Shown here piece after piece: positions 43,975 through 51,503 of a stretch of DNA of 64,000 bases. The notes under the pieces are model-generated. The model saw only the letters and a list, made by a program, of their open reading frames with translations. It searched no databases and was not told where the DNA came from. Both the position numbers and the translations under genes were made by a program. Every line of letters starts with the position of its first letter. Position 1 is the stretch's first letter. The stretch comes from Williamsia maris (lineage in GTDB: Bacteria > Actinomycetota > Actinomycetes > Mycobacteriales > Mycobacteriaceae). The DNA is taken from positions 620,001 through 684,000 of the forward strand of contig NZ_JAMTCJ010000001.1 of the NCBI RefSeq assembly GCF_024171815.1. The letters run 5' to 3'.

Positions 43975-43990
43975 GTAGATGAATGTCTAC
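43975..43990. promoter_or_regulatory. Candidate autoregulatory operator of the toxin-antitoxin pair
   Basis: GTAGA-TGAATG-TCTAC is a perfect 5-bp inverted repeat, 22 bp before the antitoxin start. A further CTACAC copy lies just downstream. Antitoxins of this class usually bind such repeats with their toxin. Confidence 0.45.
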
Positions 43991-44011
43991 TTTTTGCCTA
44001 CACTCGTGACC

Positions 44012-44269
44012 ATGACAGACGTCGTTCCCATCGCCACGCTTCGGCAGAATCCGGCACCCGCTCTGAAGGCGGTCAGCGAGGGGCAGAGCCTGGTCGTCAC
44101 CAGCCACAACCGTCCGATCGCCGATCTGGTTCCGCACCGGCGACGACACGGCGTGTCGCCCGCGGCGCTCGCAGAAGCGCTGTTGCGCACGCGGGTCGAC
44201 GCCGGTTGGGGTGCCGAGCTTGCCGACGGACGGGCAGAGGACACCGACGATCCGTGGGCTGGGCGATGA
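44012..44269 (+). CDS. Phd/YefM-type antitoxin
   Basis: An 85-residue antitoxin. The N-terminal DNA-binding fold shows the typical VPIATLRQNPAPALKAVSEGQSLVVTSH / NRPIADLVP pattern. The C-terminal acidic tail (ELADGRAEDTDDPWAG) would wrap the toxin. ATG 44012 is chosen because family similarity begins there; the frame from 43979 runs through the putative operator. The stop overlaps the toxin start by 4 bp. Confidence 0.88.
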   Translation: MTDVVPIATLRQNPAPALKAVSEGQSLVVTSHNRPIADLVPHRRRHGVSPAALAEALLRTRVDAGWGAELADGRAEDTDDPWAGR

Positions 44270-44670
44270 CCAATGCCCTCCTCGACACGTCGATCCTGGT
44301 GTCGCTCAATCAGGCCGGCGAGACTCCCCCGGATCTCTCAGCGTTCGATGAGCTCTACGTGTCGTCGCTGTGTTACTCCGAGATGCGGATGGGACTGTCG
44401 ACGGCGACCGGCGATGTTCGCCAGATGCGTCAAGATCGCCTCGACGAGATCGTCAGTCTCTTCGGCGCCGGGATTCCCTACGACGACCGCGCAGCATTGG
44501 AATACGGACGAATTGTCCGAGCAGCGGTCGCGGCGGGCAAGAGCGCCCGCAGCCACGCGATGGATCAGATGATCGCCGGCGTTGCACGGGCCAACGGCCT
44601 TGCGCTGGCAACCAGAAATTCGGCGGACCTCAGTGGTCTCTCCGCGCTCGTCGAGGTGGTGGAGGTCTGA
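44266..44670 (+). CDS. vapC: PIN-domain ribonuclease toxin (VapC family)
   Basis: A 134-residue PIN-domain toxin. The acidic active-site residues appear in LLDTSILVSL (Asp at residue 7), YSEMRMG, and the C-terminal HAMDQMIAGVARANGLALATRN (Asp), as expected for Mg-dependent RNases that cleave tRNA or rRNA. ATGA overlap with the antitoxin. It ends 8 bp from the convergent sirtuin gene. Confidence 0.92.
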   Translation: MTNALLDTSILVSLNQAGETPPDLSAFDELYVSSLCYSEMRMGLSTATGDVRQMRQDRLDEIVSLFGAGIPYDDRAALEYGRIVRAAVAAGKSARSHAMDQMIAGVARANGLALATRNSADLSGLSALVEVVEV

Positions 44671-44678
44671 TCCGCAGA

Positions 44679-45437
44679 TCAGGTGTCGTGAGATGACGCG
44701 AGCGCGTCGACCATCGCCGGGAGCGCGACCGCGGCCGTCGACCGGAGGGTGATGTCGCAGGCGTCGGACAGATCTGTCTCGTCTGGGTTGATCTCGATGA
44801 TCGTCGCGCCGGCGCCGCGAGCGATGTGCGGCAGTCCCGCGGCGGGATAGACGACGCCAGAAGTCCCGACCAGGATGAACACATCGCACGCCTCGGAGCG
44901 GGCCGTCGCTTCTGCGAATGCGTTCTGCGGCAGCATCTCCCCGAACCACACGACTCCCGGTCGTACGAGACCGCCACATTCACACTCCGGCGGCAGCACT
45001 CGATCGCCTTCTGGATCTGACACCTCGGCGTCGTGTTCTCGACCGCACGTGTCGCACCGGCACGCGAACAGGCTGCCGTGGACATGGACGACGTCGGAAC
45101 TGCCTGCCCGCTCGTGCAGGTCGTCGACATTCTGGGTGACCAGTCGTACGTCAGCGGTCCGCGCCCAGGTGGCGAGCGCCTGATGCCCGGCGTTGGGTTC
45201 GACGGCCGCAAGCATCGCTCGGCGTCGCTGGTACCAGGCCCACACGAGCGCGGGGTCGTCCTCCCATGCCTCCGGGGTCGCAAGAGTCATCGGGTTGTAC
45301 TTCGCCCACAAACCTGTCTGCACGTCACGAAACGTCGGCACGCCACTCTCCGCCGACATACCTGCGCCGGTGAGGACAGTGATGGTGTTCGCAGTGCGAA
45401 GCGCATCGATGGCGGCACTGATCGGTTCGGAACTCAT
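44679..45437 (-). CDS. cobB: NAD-dependent protein deacylase (sirtuin)
   Basis: A 252-residue sirtuin that removes acyl groups from lysines using NAD. The NAD-binding GAGMSAESGVPTFR is at 24-37, TQNVDDLH at 101-108, and the catalytic His120 lies in VHVHGS. A four-cysteine zinc site is visible (C128, C131, C152, C154). The later GTSGVVYPAAGL and EINPDETDLS motifs complete the Rossmann fold. Complete and of normal length. Probably a bacterial class III or II sirtuin. Confidence 0.96.
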   Translation of the reverse strand: MSSEPISAAIDALRTANTITVLTGAGMSAESGVPTFRDVQTGLWAKYNPMTLATPEAWEDDPALVWAWYQRRRAMLAAVEPNAGHQALATWARTADVRLVTQNVDDLHERAGSSDVVHVHGSLFACRCDTCGREHDAEVSDPEGDRVLPPECECGGLVRPGVVWFGEMLPQNAFAEATARSEACDVFILVGTSGVVYPAAGLPHIARGAGATIIEINPDETDLSDACDITLRSTAAVALPAMVDALASSHDT

Positions 45438-45515
45438 GAGTTCATTGCCTTTCTCGATGCGCGTCGTGCTCGTGAGTAATTGTCCTCATGGTCCTGCAGG
45501 CTCGCAGCCGGTGCA

Positions 45516-45863
45516 ATGAACAGCATGAAAGACGAGCGGTCTCAGCTCCCCGACGTACGCACCCGGATAGGGATGGTGGCCTGCCTGATCTCGGGTCTCT
45601 GCCTGATGGTGGCGTTGATTCAAGTGGTGACACTCGTCGGCAGCCCCGAGTTCGCCGGCGACTTCGACGGTGGAACCCATGACGCCGACTACAGCGGGAT
45701 GACCATCGCCGGTTACCTGGCGATCGCCGCGCTCGCGTCCGCGTCTGTCGGGGCGCTGTTCGGCCGCGGAGGTGCTCGCGCGGTGTGCGCCATCACCGCG
45801 GGTGTGCCGCTGTTCGTGGTGGCGGCCTCGCTTGTCGCCAGGCTCCTGGAGTTCTTGGGGTGA
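45516..45863 (+). CDS. Small membrane protein
   Basis: About 115 residues with three hydrophobic segments (MVACLISGLCLMVALIQVV, TIAGYLAIAALASASVGALF, AVCAITAGVPLFVVAASLV). No family is recognised. The start could be ATG 45516 or 45525; neither has a strong Shine-Dalgarno. Confidence 0.7.
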   Translation: MNSMKDERSQLPDVRTRIGMVACLISGLCLMVALIQVVTLVGSPEFAGDFDGGTHDADYSGMTIAGYLAIAALASASVGALFGRGGARAVCAITAGVPLFVVAASLVARLLEFLG

Positions 45864-45940
45864 CGTGCACTCAAGCGGTGATCCGTCGCTCGACTGCGTG
45901 GACTCTCGACGCGGGGTCGTCGGCCTGCTAGGCATAGACG

Positions 45941-46732
45941 ATGAAGCGCTCGGGCCTGGTGTCGACGTCAGCTGTGGTGGCCGTCGTCGTCCTGTCGGGT
46001 TGCTCGTCCACAGACGGCAGCCCTTCGTCCCAGCCGACCACGGTCGTGACCGTCACCGAGTCGTCGACGGCAACCGCCGCCCCCACGTCGACGACGACAA
46101 CAACAGCCGCGAGCCCATACACACAGAGCAGCACCAGGGTCTCGGGAGCGTCGGGCCGCGCCACCTACGACGTGACCATCCCGCAACTCAGTGGCGGCAA
46201 CCCCGCGGTCACCGCCGAGTTCAACCAGTCGATGCGGTCTGCGCTGCAGGATCAGATCGACGACGACGGCACTCCGTATGACGGCTTCAAGCTCAGTGAC
46301 GGCTACTCGAAGGGACCCTTCCACATCGGACAGCGAGTCATCAGCGCCGAGCAGATCACGAGCTGGATCGCTCAACCGCCCGGGGCACATGGCGATTCGC
46401 TACTCGCGACGGTGACCATCAACGCCGACACCGCAAAGCCGATCACGCTGCAGGACGCGTTCGGCAACCTCGACACTGGTCTCGCACGACTGTCACAGGA
46501 ATCGGCGCGCATGCTGCCGACGACGAACGTCGGCGACCGATACGTCCGCGAGGGCATGGCACCCAAGCTGGAGAACTTCGCCAACTGGACCGCATCGCCC
46601 GCCGGCATGCTCATCCACTTCGGTGACTACCAGGTGGGCGCCTACGCCGACGGGCTCGTCACGATCACCATCCCGTGGTCATCGTTGTCCGACGTCCTCG
46701 CACCGGGCATGCAGGACGTCCTGAGCAGCTGA
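45941..46732 (+). CDS. Lipoprotein with DUF3298/RsiV-like domain
   Basis: A 263-residue exported lipoprotein. The signal peptide ends in lipobox LSGC (Cys21). A Ser/Thr-rich linker follows (about 22-65). The globular part has the DUF3298/RsiV-like ending: YQVGAYADGLVTITIPWSSL. RsiV-type domains sense extracytoplasmic signals such as lysozyme, but here there is no sigma-factor neighbour, so the role is open. Located 77 bp after a small membrane-protein gene. Confidence 0.85.
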   Translation: MKRSGLVSTSAVVAVVVLSGCSSTDGSPSSQPTTVVTVTESSTATAAPTSTTTTTAASPYTQSSTRVSGASGRATYDVTIPQLSGGNPAVTAEFNQSMRSALQDQIDDDGTPYDGFKLSDGYSKGPFHIGQRVISAEQITSWIAQPPGAHGDSLLATVTINADTAKPITLQDAFGNLDTGLARLSQESARMLPTTNVGDRYVREGMAPKLENFANWTASPAGMLIHFGDYQVGAYADGLVTITIPWSSLSDVLAPGMQDVLSS

Positions 46733-46771
46733 GTAGAAGTACGGATTCGTTCCGGATGCTCGAGCGATGGA

Positions 46772-47107
46772 ATGGTCCGTATGACCGAGACACTTTCTAC
46801 ACCCGACTCTCTCGACCGGTCACGGTCGACCAGGTCCACAATCGCGGTGTTCTCCGCCATGCTCGGCTGGGCGCTGTTCTTCGTCGTGCCGGCACTGTTG
46901 TTCGCGGCTATCGATCAAGGCCTGAGGGGCGGACCTGACGACCATTCGGCGTCCATCGTGGCGATCATGCTCGCGTTTGCAGCCATCTCCGTCATGTCGG
47001 CCGTGGTCGGAATGATTCTCGGCGGGACCAAAACCCGGGTCGCATGCCTTGTTCTCCTCTGCTGCCAGGCCTACCCCCTGATCGCGCGGAATAACTTCCT
47101 CTTCTGA
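46772..47107 (+). CDS. Small two- to three-span membrane protein
   Basis: About 111 residues: a polar N terminus of 25 residues, then hydrophobic segments SAMLGWALFFVVPALLFAAI, IVAIMLAFAAISVMSAVVG and a short third near the C terminus. No family is recognised. ATG 46781 is an alternative start. It follows the lipoprotein gene closely and may share its transcript. Confidence 0.7.
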   Translation: MVRMTETLSTPDSLDRSRSTRSTIAVFSAMLGWALFFVVPALLFAAIDQGLRGGPDDHSASIVAIMLAFAAISVMSAVVGMILGGTKTRVACLVLLCCQAYPLIARNNFLF

Positions 47108-47127
47108 CATCGCGACCGGTAGGTGGA

Positions 47128-47610
47128 CTACCGGCTCAACAAAGCCTCGGCGAGGTCATCGCGATCCAATGCGCGGTATGCCTTCGTGTACTTCCGGGTC
47201 AGCTTCTGCTGCAACTCTTCGGGCAGTTGACGAAACCGCTCGAGGTCGGTGTTGTCCGCAAGGTCAGCCAACTTCACGACACGTGCGCAGTCGTGTCTCC
47301 GGATCGCCGCGTAGTAGTCCTCGTCCGGAACGTCCTTGTCCCGCGTCAGCAGCGTCACCACCTCGACGACGTCAGCGGGCACGCCGCGCTCGAGGAGATT
47401 CTCCGCGGTGATGCCCGAGTCCTCGACCACGTCGTGTAGGAGGCCGGCCGCGACAGCGATCTCGTCCCCTTGGTCGATACGTCGCGACACCGAGCGCGGG
47501 TGCTCGATGTAGTCGACGCCCAGCTTGTCGGTCTGGCCACGGTGCGCCTCGACGGCGATGGCGTCTGCCAGCGCCACCAAGCCCTCACATTCAGATGAAT
47601 TCACTGTCAT
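47128..47610 (-). CDS. HD-domain phosphohydrolase
   Basis: A 160-residue HD-superfamily protein. HRGQ near the N terminus, the paired metal ligands HD in GLLHDVVEDSG, and VVKLADLADNTD are the pattern of RelA/SpoT-type (p)ppGpp-hydrolase-like small enzymes. Substrate not determined. Start 47610 is supported by AGGAGGA 9 nt upstream. It overlaps the 3' end of the upstream gene by 20 bp. Confidence 0.88.
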   Translation of the reverse strand: MTVNSSECEGLVALADAIAVEAHRGQTDKLGVDYIEHPRSVSRRIDQGDEIAVAAGLLHDVVEDSGITAENLLERGVPADVVEVVTLLTRDKDVPDEDYYAAIRRHDCARVVKLADLADNTDLERFRQLPEELQQKLTRKYTKAYRALDRDDLAEALLSR

Positions 47611-48064
47611 CGTTTTCTTCCTCCTCGTCATCTGGCATCAATGTGTCCGGAACGCTGTACTCGCAACCCAGCTCGTCCGGGGACGCGATACCGCAGGTGT
47701 CCCGGAACCAGGCGACCACGGCACCCGCAAGGAGCTCGCGATCGCGACTGAAGATGTATCCATCGGTGCAGTCCTCGAAGTGGCCGTTCATCAGCCAACG
47801 GTCGATGGGCAGGGCGCGTGTTCCGAAGTCGACCACGTTGAGCTGTCGCAACATCTCTCGTGAACGTCGCAGCATCACGACACCGTGTTGGAGAACCACC
47901 GCCTGGACGCAGGCCACGTCCTGATCACGTTCCGCGTGGTAGATGAAGTCTGACGGCCCGATCTCGAAGATCATGCCGACCGGCTTGTCCGTCAGCGAGG
48001 TGGCGATCCACTCCGCCATCTCGTGCCACTCACGTGTGCCTGGCGAATTGTTCGTGTGTCCCAT
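47591..48064 (-). CDS. Hypothetical acidic protein
   Basis: A 157-residue soluble protein with a mixed alpha/beta look (GMIFEIGPSDFIYHAERDQD, RALPIDRWLMNGHFEDC) and a very acidic C terminus (PDDEEEENDDSEF). No recognised family. Its stop overlaps the HD-domain gene, so the two form an operon. Confidence 0.75.
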   Translation of the reverse strand: MGHTNNSPGTREWHEMAEWIATSLTDKPVGMIFEIGPSDFIYHAERDQDVACVQAVVLQHGVVMLRRSREMLRQLNVVDFGTRALPIDRWLMNGHFEDCTDGYIFSRDRELLAGAVVAWFRDTCGIASPDELGCEYSVPDTLMPDDEEEENDDSEFI

Positions 48065-48151
48065 ATCGGTAACCTCCTGCGACTTTCACTTCGAGGATAT
48101 CGCCGGGGTCTGACATTGCGACGACTCACGAATCTCGTGCTACGTTCTTTG

Positions 48152-48169
48152 TAGTCACTTCGACCACTA
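48152..48169. promoter_or_regulatory. Candidate NrtR operator
   Basis: TAGT and ACTA half-sites separated by 10 bp lie 17 bp before the pnuC start, within a TAGTCA / CCACTA context. NrtR operators are dyads with TAGT/ACTA ends. The regulator gene is in the same operon, so autoregulation is likely. Confidence 0.45.
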
Positions 48170-48186
48170 AAGTAAAGGAGTCGGCC

Positions 48187-48825
48187 ATGACGATCGTCGA
48201 CTGGCTCGGATCCACTGCGTTCAGCGCGTTCGGCGCACCCACATCGTGGGCGGAACTTCTGGGCTTTGTCACCGGCGCGCTCTGCGTGTACCTCGTTGCA
48301 CAGCAGAACATCTGGAACTGGCCGATCGGCATCGCGAACAACGTCGTCTTCATTCTGTTGTTCCTGACCGCGGGCCTGTACGCCGACTCCGCCCTCCAGG
48401 TCGTCTACATCGCGTTGGCAGTCTGGGGTTGGTATCTGTGGGTCGCCGGCCGGGAGGCCGCGTCGCGCGCCGTCACCGGGACCAGCAGAGCGGAGTGGGT
48501 CGCGATCGTCATTACCGGAGTTCTGGCCACTGCTGTCCTCACCGCAGTCTTGGCTCTGGCCACCGAGTCGGTCGTTCCGTTCTGGGACGCCCTCACGACC
48601 ACGCTGTCTCTTCTCGCCACCTGGGGCCAGGCCAAGAAGCGTTGGGAGTCATGGCTTCTCTGGATCACGGCCGACCTCATCTACGTACCGCTCTACTTCT
48701 ACAAAGACCTCGTTCTGACCGCGGTGCTCTACGTCGGGTTCCTCGCCCTGTGCGTCATGGGCCTGCGGGCATGGCGTCGGGACATGGCCGCGCCGCCTGT
48801 CGCCGTCCCCGTTCTGCAGAGCTGA
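48187..48825 (+). CDS. pnuC: Nicotinamide riboside transporter PnuC
   Basis: A 212-residue inner-membrane transporter with seven or so hydrophobic segments. It has the PnuC signature NIWNWPIGIANNVVF near residue 40 and conserved Trp-rich stretches (VWGWYLWVAG, KKRWESWLLW) plus DLIYVPLYFYKD. It imports nicotinamide riboside for NAD salvage. AAAGGAG precedes the ATG. First gene of a pnuC-nadR-nrtR operon. Confidence 0.94.
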   Translation: MTIVDWLGSTAFSAFGAPTSWAELLGFVTGALCVYLVAQQNIWNWPIGIANNVVFILLFLTAGLYADSALQVVYIALAVWGWYLWVAGREAASRAVTGTSRAEWVAIVITGVLATAVLTAVLALATESVVPFWDALTTTLSLLATWGQAKKRWESWLLWITADLIYVPLYFYKDLVLTAVLYVGFLALCVMGLRAWRRDMAAPPVAVPVLQS

Positions 48826-48827
48826 TC

Positions 48828-49916
48828 ATGTATCGGCACGCGCTGGTCATCGGCAAGTTCTATCCCCCACACGCGGGGCATCACGCATTGATCCGGTACG
48901 CGGCGACCGTGTCCGAGAAGGTCACGGTGGTGGCGATGTCATCGGCTGCTGAGTCCATCCCGTTGGATGATCGTGTCGGGTGGCTGCGGGAATCGCACAG
49001 CGATGATCCGTCTGTGCAGATCACCGGGATCGTCTGCGATGCCCCCGTCGATCTCGGATCGCGCGCGGTGTGGGCCGCACAGGTGGCGTGCATGCGCGCA
49101 GCCGTTGCACAGGTGTCGCCTGATTTCGTGGACGCGGTGGTGAGCAGCGAAAGTTACGGCCCCCACCTGGCCACGTGGTTCGACGCCGCGCACGTGTCCT
49201 TCGACCCGGAACGACAGCGAGTACCGATCTCGGGCACACGGTGTCGCGCCCGCCTCGCCGATTCGTGGACCTACCTGGACGCGCCGGCCCGCGTCGGTCT
49301 GACGACTCGACTGGTCGCGTTGGGATCGGAGTCCACCGGCACGACAACTGTCAGCCTGGCTGTGGCTCAGCACTTTCGCGACCGTGGCGGCATCTGGGAG
49401 TCGACGCAGTGGGTGCCCGAGTACGGCCGGGATGCGACCGCCTCCAAGCTGTCGCGGTTACAGACCACGTCACCCGACGCCGACATGAACGACGTGACCT
49501 GGACCGGCGACGACTTTGCGCACATCGCACGCACGCAGCAGGTTCGGGAGGACGCGGCGGCACGCGATGGATCGCCACTGCTCGTCTGCGACACCGACGC
49601 GTTCGCCACGACCGTCTGGGAGCGACGATATTTGGGCCCGCACAGTCACCGCGCGACATCCGAGGCACGCGACACCGGCAGCATCTATCTCATTACCGAC
49701 CACGAGGACGTCCCGTTCGTGCAGGACGGCATCCGCGACGGTGAGCACATCCGCGCAGAGATGACAGGGTGGTTCATCGACGCCCTGACGCGCAGCGGTC
49801 GTTCCTGGGTGTGGCTGACCGGTAGCCTCGACGAGCGGATCGCCCTGGCAGTCCGAGTGGCCGACCAGTCGCTGGCCACGCGGTCCACCTTCGCCGACCC
49901 CCTGGGAATGTCATGA
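48828..49916 (+). CDS. nadR: NadR-like NMN adenylyltransferase / ribosylnicotinamide kinase
   Basis: A 362-residue bifunctional NAD-salvage enzyme. The N-terminal nucleotidyltransferase domain has GKFYPPHAGHH (9-19), the HxGH-type motif. The C-terminal kinase-like domain starts with GSESTGTTT at 166-174. In most NadR proteins a lysine occupies position 172; here it is Thr, so kinase activity may be altered. The start lies 2 bp after the pnuC stop, and the gene overlaps nrtR by 4 bp. It phosphorylates and/or adenylates the riboside imported by PnuC. Confidence 0.9.
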   Translation: MYRHALVIGKFYPPHAGHHALIRYAATVSEKVTVVAMSSAAESIPLDDRVGWLRESHSDDPSVQITGIVCDAPVDLGSRAVWAAQVACMRAAVAQVSPDFVDAVVSSESYGPHLATWFDAAHVSFDPERQRVPISGTRCRARLADSWTYLDAPARVGLTTRLVALGSESTGTTTVSLAVAQHFRDRGGIWESTQWVPEYGRDATASKLSRLQTTSPDADMNDVTWTGDDFAHIARTQQVREDAAARDGSPLLVCDTDAFATTVWERRYLGPHSHRATSEARDTGSIYLITDHEDVPFVQDGIRDGEHIRAEMTGWFIDALTRSGRSWVWLTGSLDERIALAVRVADQSLATRSTFADPLGMS

Positions 49917-50608
49917 CCTACGACGCGTCCGAGTTCCCGCCGTTCGCGGTCACCGTGGATCTGGCGGTGCTCACCCTCCGCGAGGGAAAGCTGTGCGCGC
50001 TGTTGATCACCCGCGGTGCAGAACCCTTCCAAGGACAGCCGGCGCTGCCGGGTGGATTCGTGCACATCAGGGAGTCGACCGACGCGGCGGCGATTCGCGA
50101 ACTGGCCGAGGAGACCGGGGTGCGAGCCTTCCCCGGGCACGTCGAACAGCTCGCCACTTACAGCGCACCCGATCGCGATCCACGGATGCGGGTGGTGTCG
50201 GTGGCCTACGTGGCGTTCGCGCCGAACATGCCCGAACCGGTCGCCGGAACCGACGCAGCAGACGCGGCGTGGATCGCGATCGAGGACCTACCGGACGATC
50301 TGGCGTTCGACCATCGGACCATCCTCGACGACGCGATCGAACGGGTGCGGTCGAAACTCGAGTACACAACGCTCGCAACTCAGTTCGTCGGCACCACCTT
50401 CACCCTGCGCGAACTGCAGACGGTGTACGAGACGGTCTGGGACGTCACCTGGGACCGCGCCAATTTCCGACGAAAGGTGCTCGGTACCCCCGATTTCGTT
50501 CGCGCGGTGGACGGTGAGACGGTCGCCACCGGTACACGGGGTCGACACGCGCAGCTCTATCGGGCCGGCGAGGCCACGACGCTGTACCCGCCGATTCTGC
50601 GCGGATAG
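49913..50608 (+). CDS. nrtR: NrtR: Nudix-related transcriptional regulator
   Basis: A 231-residue two-domain protein. The N-terminal Nudix domain (PALPGGFVHIRESTDAAAIR / ELAEETG, residues about 43-72) binds ADP-ribose or related ligands. The C-terminal winged helix (TLRELQTVYETVWDVTWDRANFRRKVLG) binds DNA. NrtR represses NAD biosynthesis and salvage genes and is released by ADP-ribose. Its position after pnuC and nadR, with a TAGT-N10-ACTA site upstream of the operon, fits autoregulation. Confidence 0.92.
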   Translation: MTYDASEFPPFAVTVDLAVLTLREGKLCALLITRGAEPFQGQPALPGGFVHIRESTDAAAIRELAEETGVRAFPGHVEQLATYSAPDRDPRMRVVSVAYVAFAPNMPEPVAGTDAADAAWIAIEDLPDDLAFDHRTILDDAIERVRSKLEYTTLATQFVGTTFTLRELQTVYETVWDVTWDRANFRRKVLGTPDFVRAVDGETVATGTRGRHAQLYRAGEATTLYPPILRG

Positions 50609-50620
50609 CTGCTGATCAGG

Positions 50621-50920
50621 TCAGCAACCACCACCCGAATCGCCACCGCCCCCGGAGTCGCCGCCGCCAAAGTCACACGAGCCACCACCGCTGTCACCTC
50701 CCGACCAGCCGCCCCCATCCGACACACCGCCCCAGGCGAAGAATCCGGCCGAGCCTCCGGCGTCCATCGTGGACGAGCGCTTGTAGATCGGGGTGATGCC
50801 TTTGCGTTTCCCGCGTTCGGCTTCCCGGTCGGCCTCGGACTGACTGTGCGCCTTGAGCAGAGCGGCGCCACCGATCACGAAGGCCCCGAGAACAATCACC
50901 ATCAACAACACTCTCACCAC
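50621..50920 (-). CDS. Small membrane-anchored glycine-rich protein
   Basis: A 99-residue protein with one N-terminal membrane segment (VLLMVIVLGAFVIGGAALL), a charged stretch, then a Gly/Ser/Asp-rich tail with three cysteines, two near GGSCDFGGGDS and the end. Such tails occur in small surface or stress-related proteins. No specific function is known. Convergent with nrtR, 12 bp apart. Confidence 0.75.
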   Translation of the reverse strand: MVRVLLMVIVLGAFVIGGAALLKAHSQSEADREAERGKRKGITPIYKRSSTMDAGGSAGFFAWGGVSDGGGWSGGDSGGGSCDFGGGDSGGGGDSGGGC

Positions 50921-51074
50921 CGCCTCTACTGGCCACCTCAGCTTTCAGGGTGGTTCATCATCGCTGGCGGATGCACCCCGCGCAAGAGGTCGTTCGCGTG
51001 ATGGTGTGCAGGTGTTTGCGTGATCGTGGGACCAATTCCTTCCCCATCGATCCCATGCGCGGCATCATCGAGCC

Positions 51075-51494
51075 ATGACTGATTTCAACGACACCATCAT
51101 CAACGAGTTCCGCAGCAACGGCGGACATGTGGAGACCGCCGGTTTCGGCGACAAGCTCGTCGTCCTGCATTCCATCGGCGCCAAGAGTGGCGACGTGCGC
51201 CTGAACCCGCTCCTCGGCCTGCCCGAGGGCAACTCGTGGCTGATCGTGGGCTCGGCCGCCGGCTCGCCCAAGGACCCGGCCTGGGTACACAACCTGCGCG
51301 CCACCCCCGACATCGACGTCGAGGTGCCCGGCGACGGCGAGGTAAAGACCATCAAGGTCCACGTGTCCGAGGTCCCCGACTCCGAATGGGCCGAGAACTG
51401 GAAGAAGTTCACCGACTTCTCCGACGGCTTCAAGGAGTACGAGAAGACCGCCGAGGGTCGCACGTTCCCGATCTTCCGCCTGAACCCGGCCTAG
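51075..51494 (+). CDS. Deazaflavin-dependent nitroreductase-family protein
   Basis: A 139-residue split-barrel protein of the F420-dependent (Ddn-like) nitroreductase family: GFGDKLVVLHSIGAKSGDVR, the typical TTGRKSG-like segment, then SWLIVGSAAGSPKDPAWVHNL, RATPDIDVEV and RTFPIFRLNP. The family binds cofactor F420 (or FAD/haem in some members) and reduces quinones or nitro compounds. The substrate is not predictable. Monocistronic. Confidence 0.92.
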   Translation: MTDFNDTIINEFRSNGGHVETAGFGDKLVVLHSIGAKSGDVRLNPLLGLPEGNSWLIVGSAAGSPKDPAWVHNLRATPDIDVEVPGDGEVKTIKVHVSEVPDSEWAENWKKFTDFSDGFKEYEKTAEGRTFPIFRLNPA

Positions 51495-51503
51495 CCAGTC
51501 GCG

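Noticed and set aside
43979-44011. Upstream ATG of the antitoxin frame
   Set aside because: It lies within the putative operator, and the residues before MTDVVPIATL do not belong to the Phd fold.
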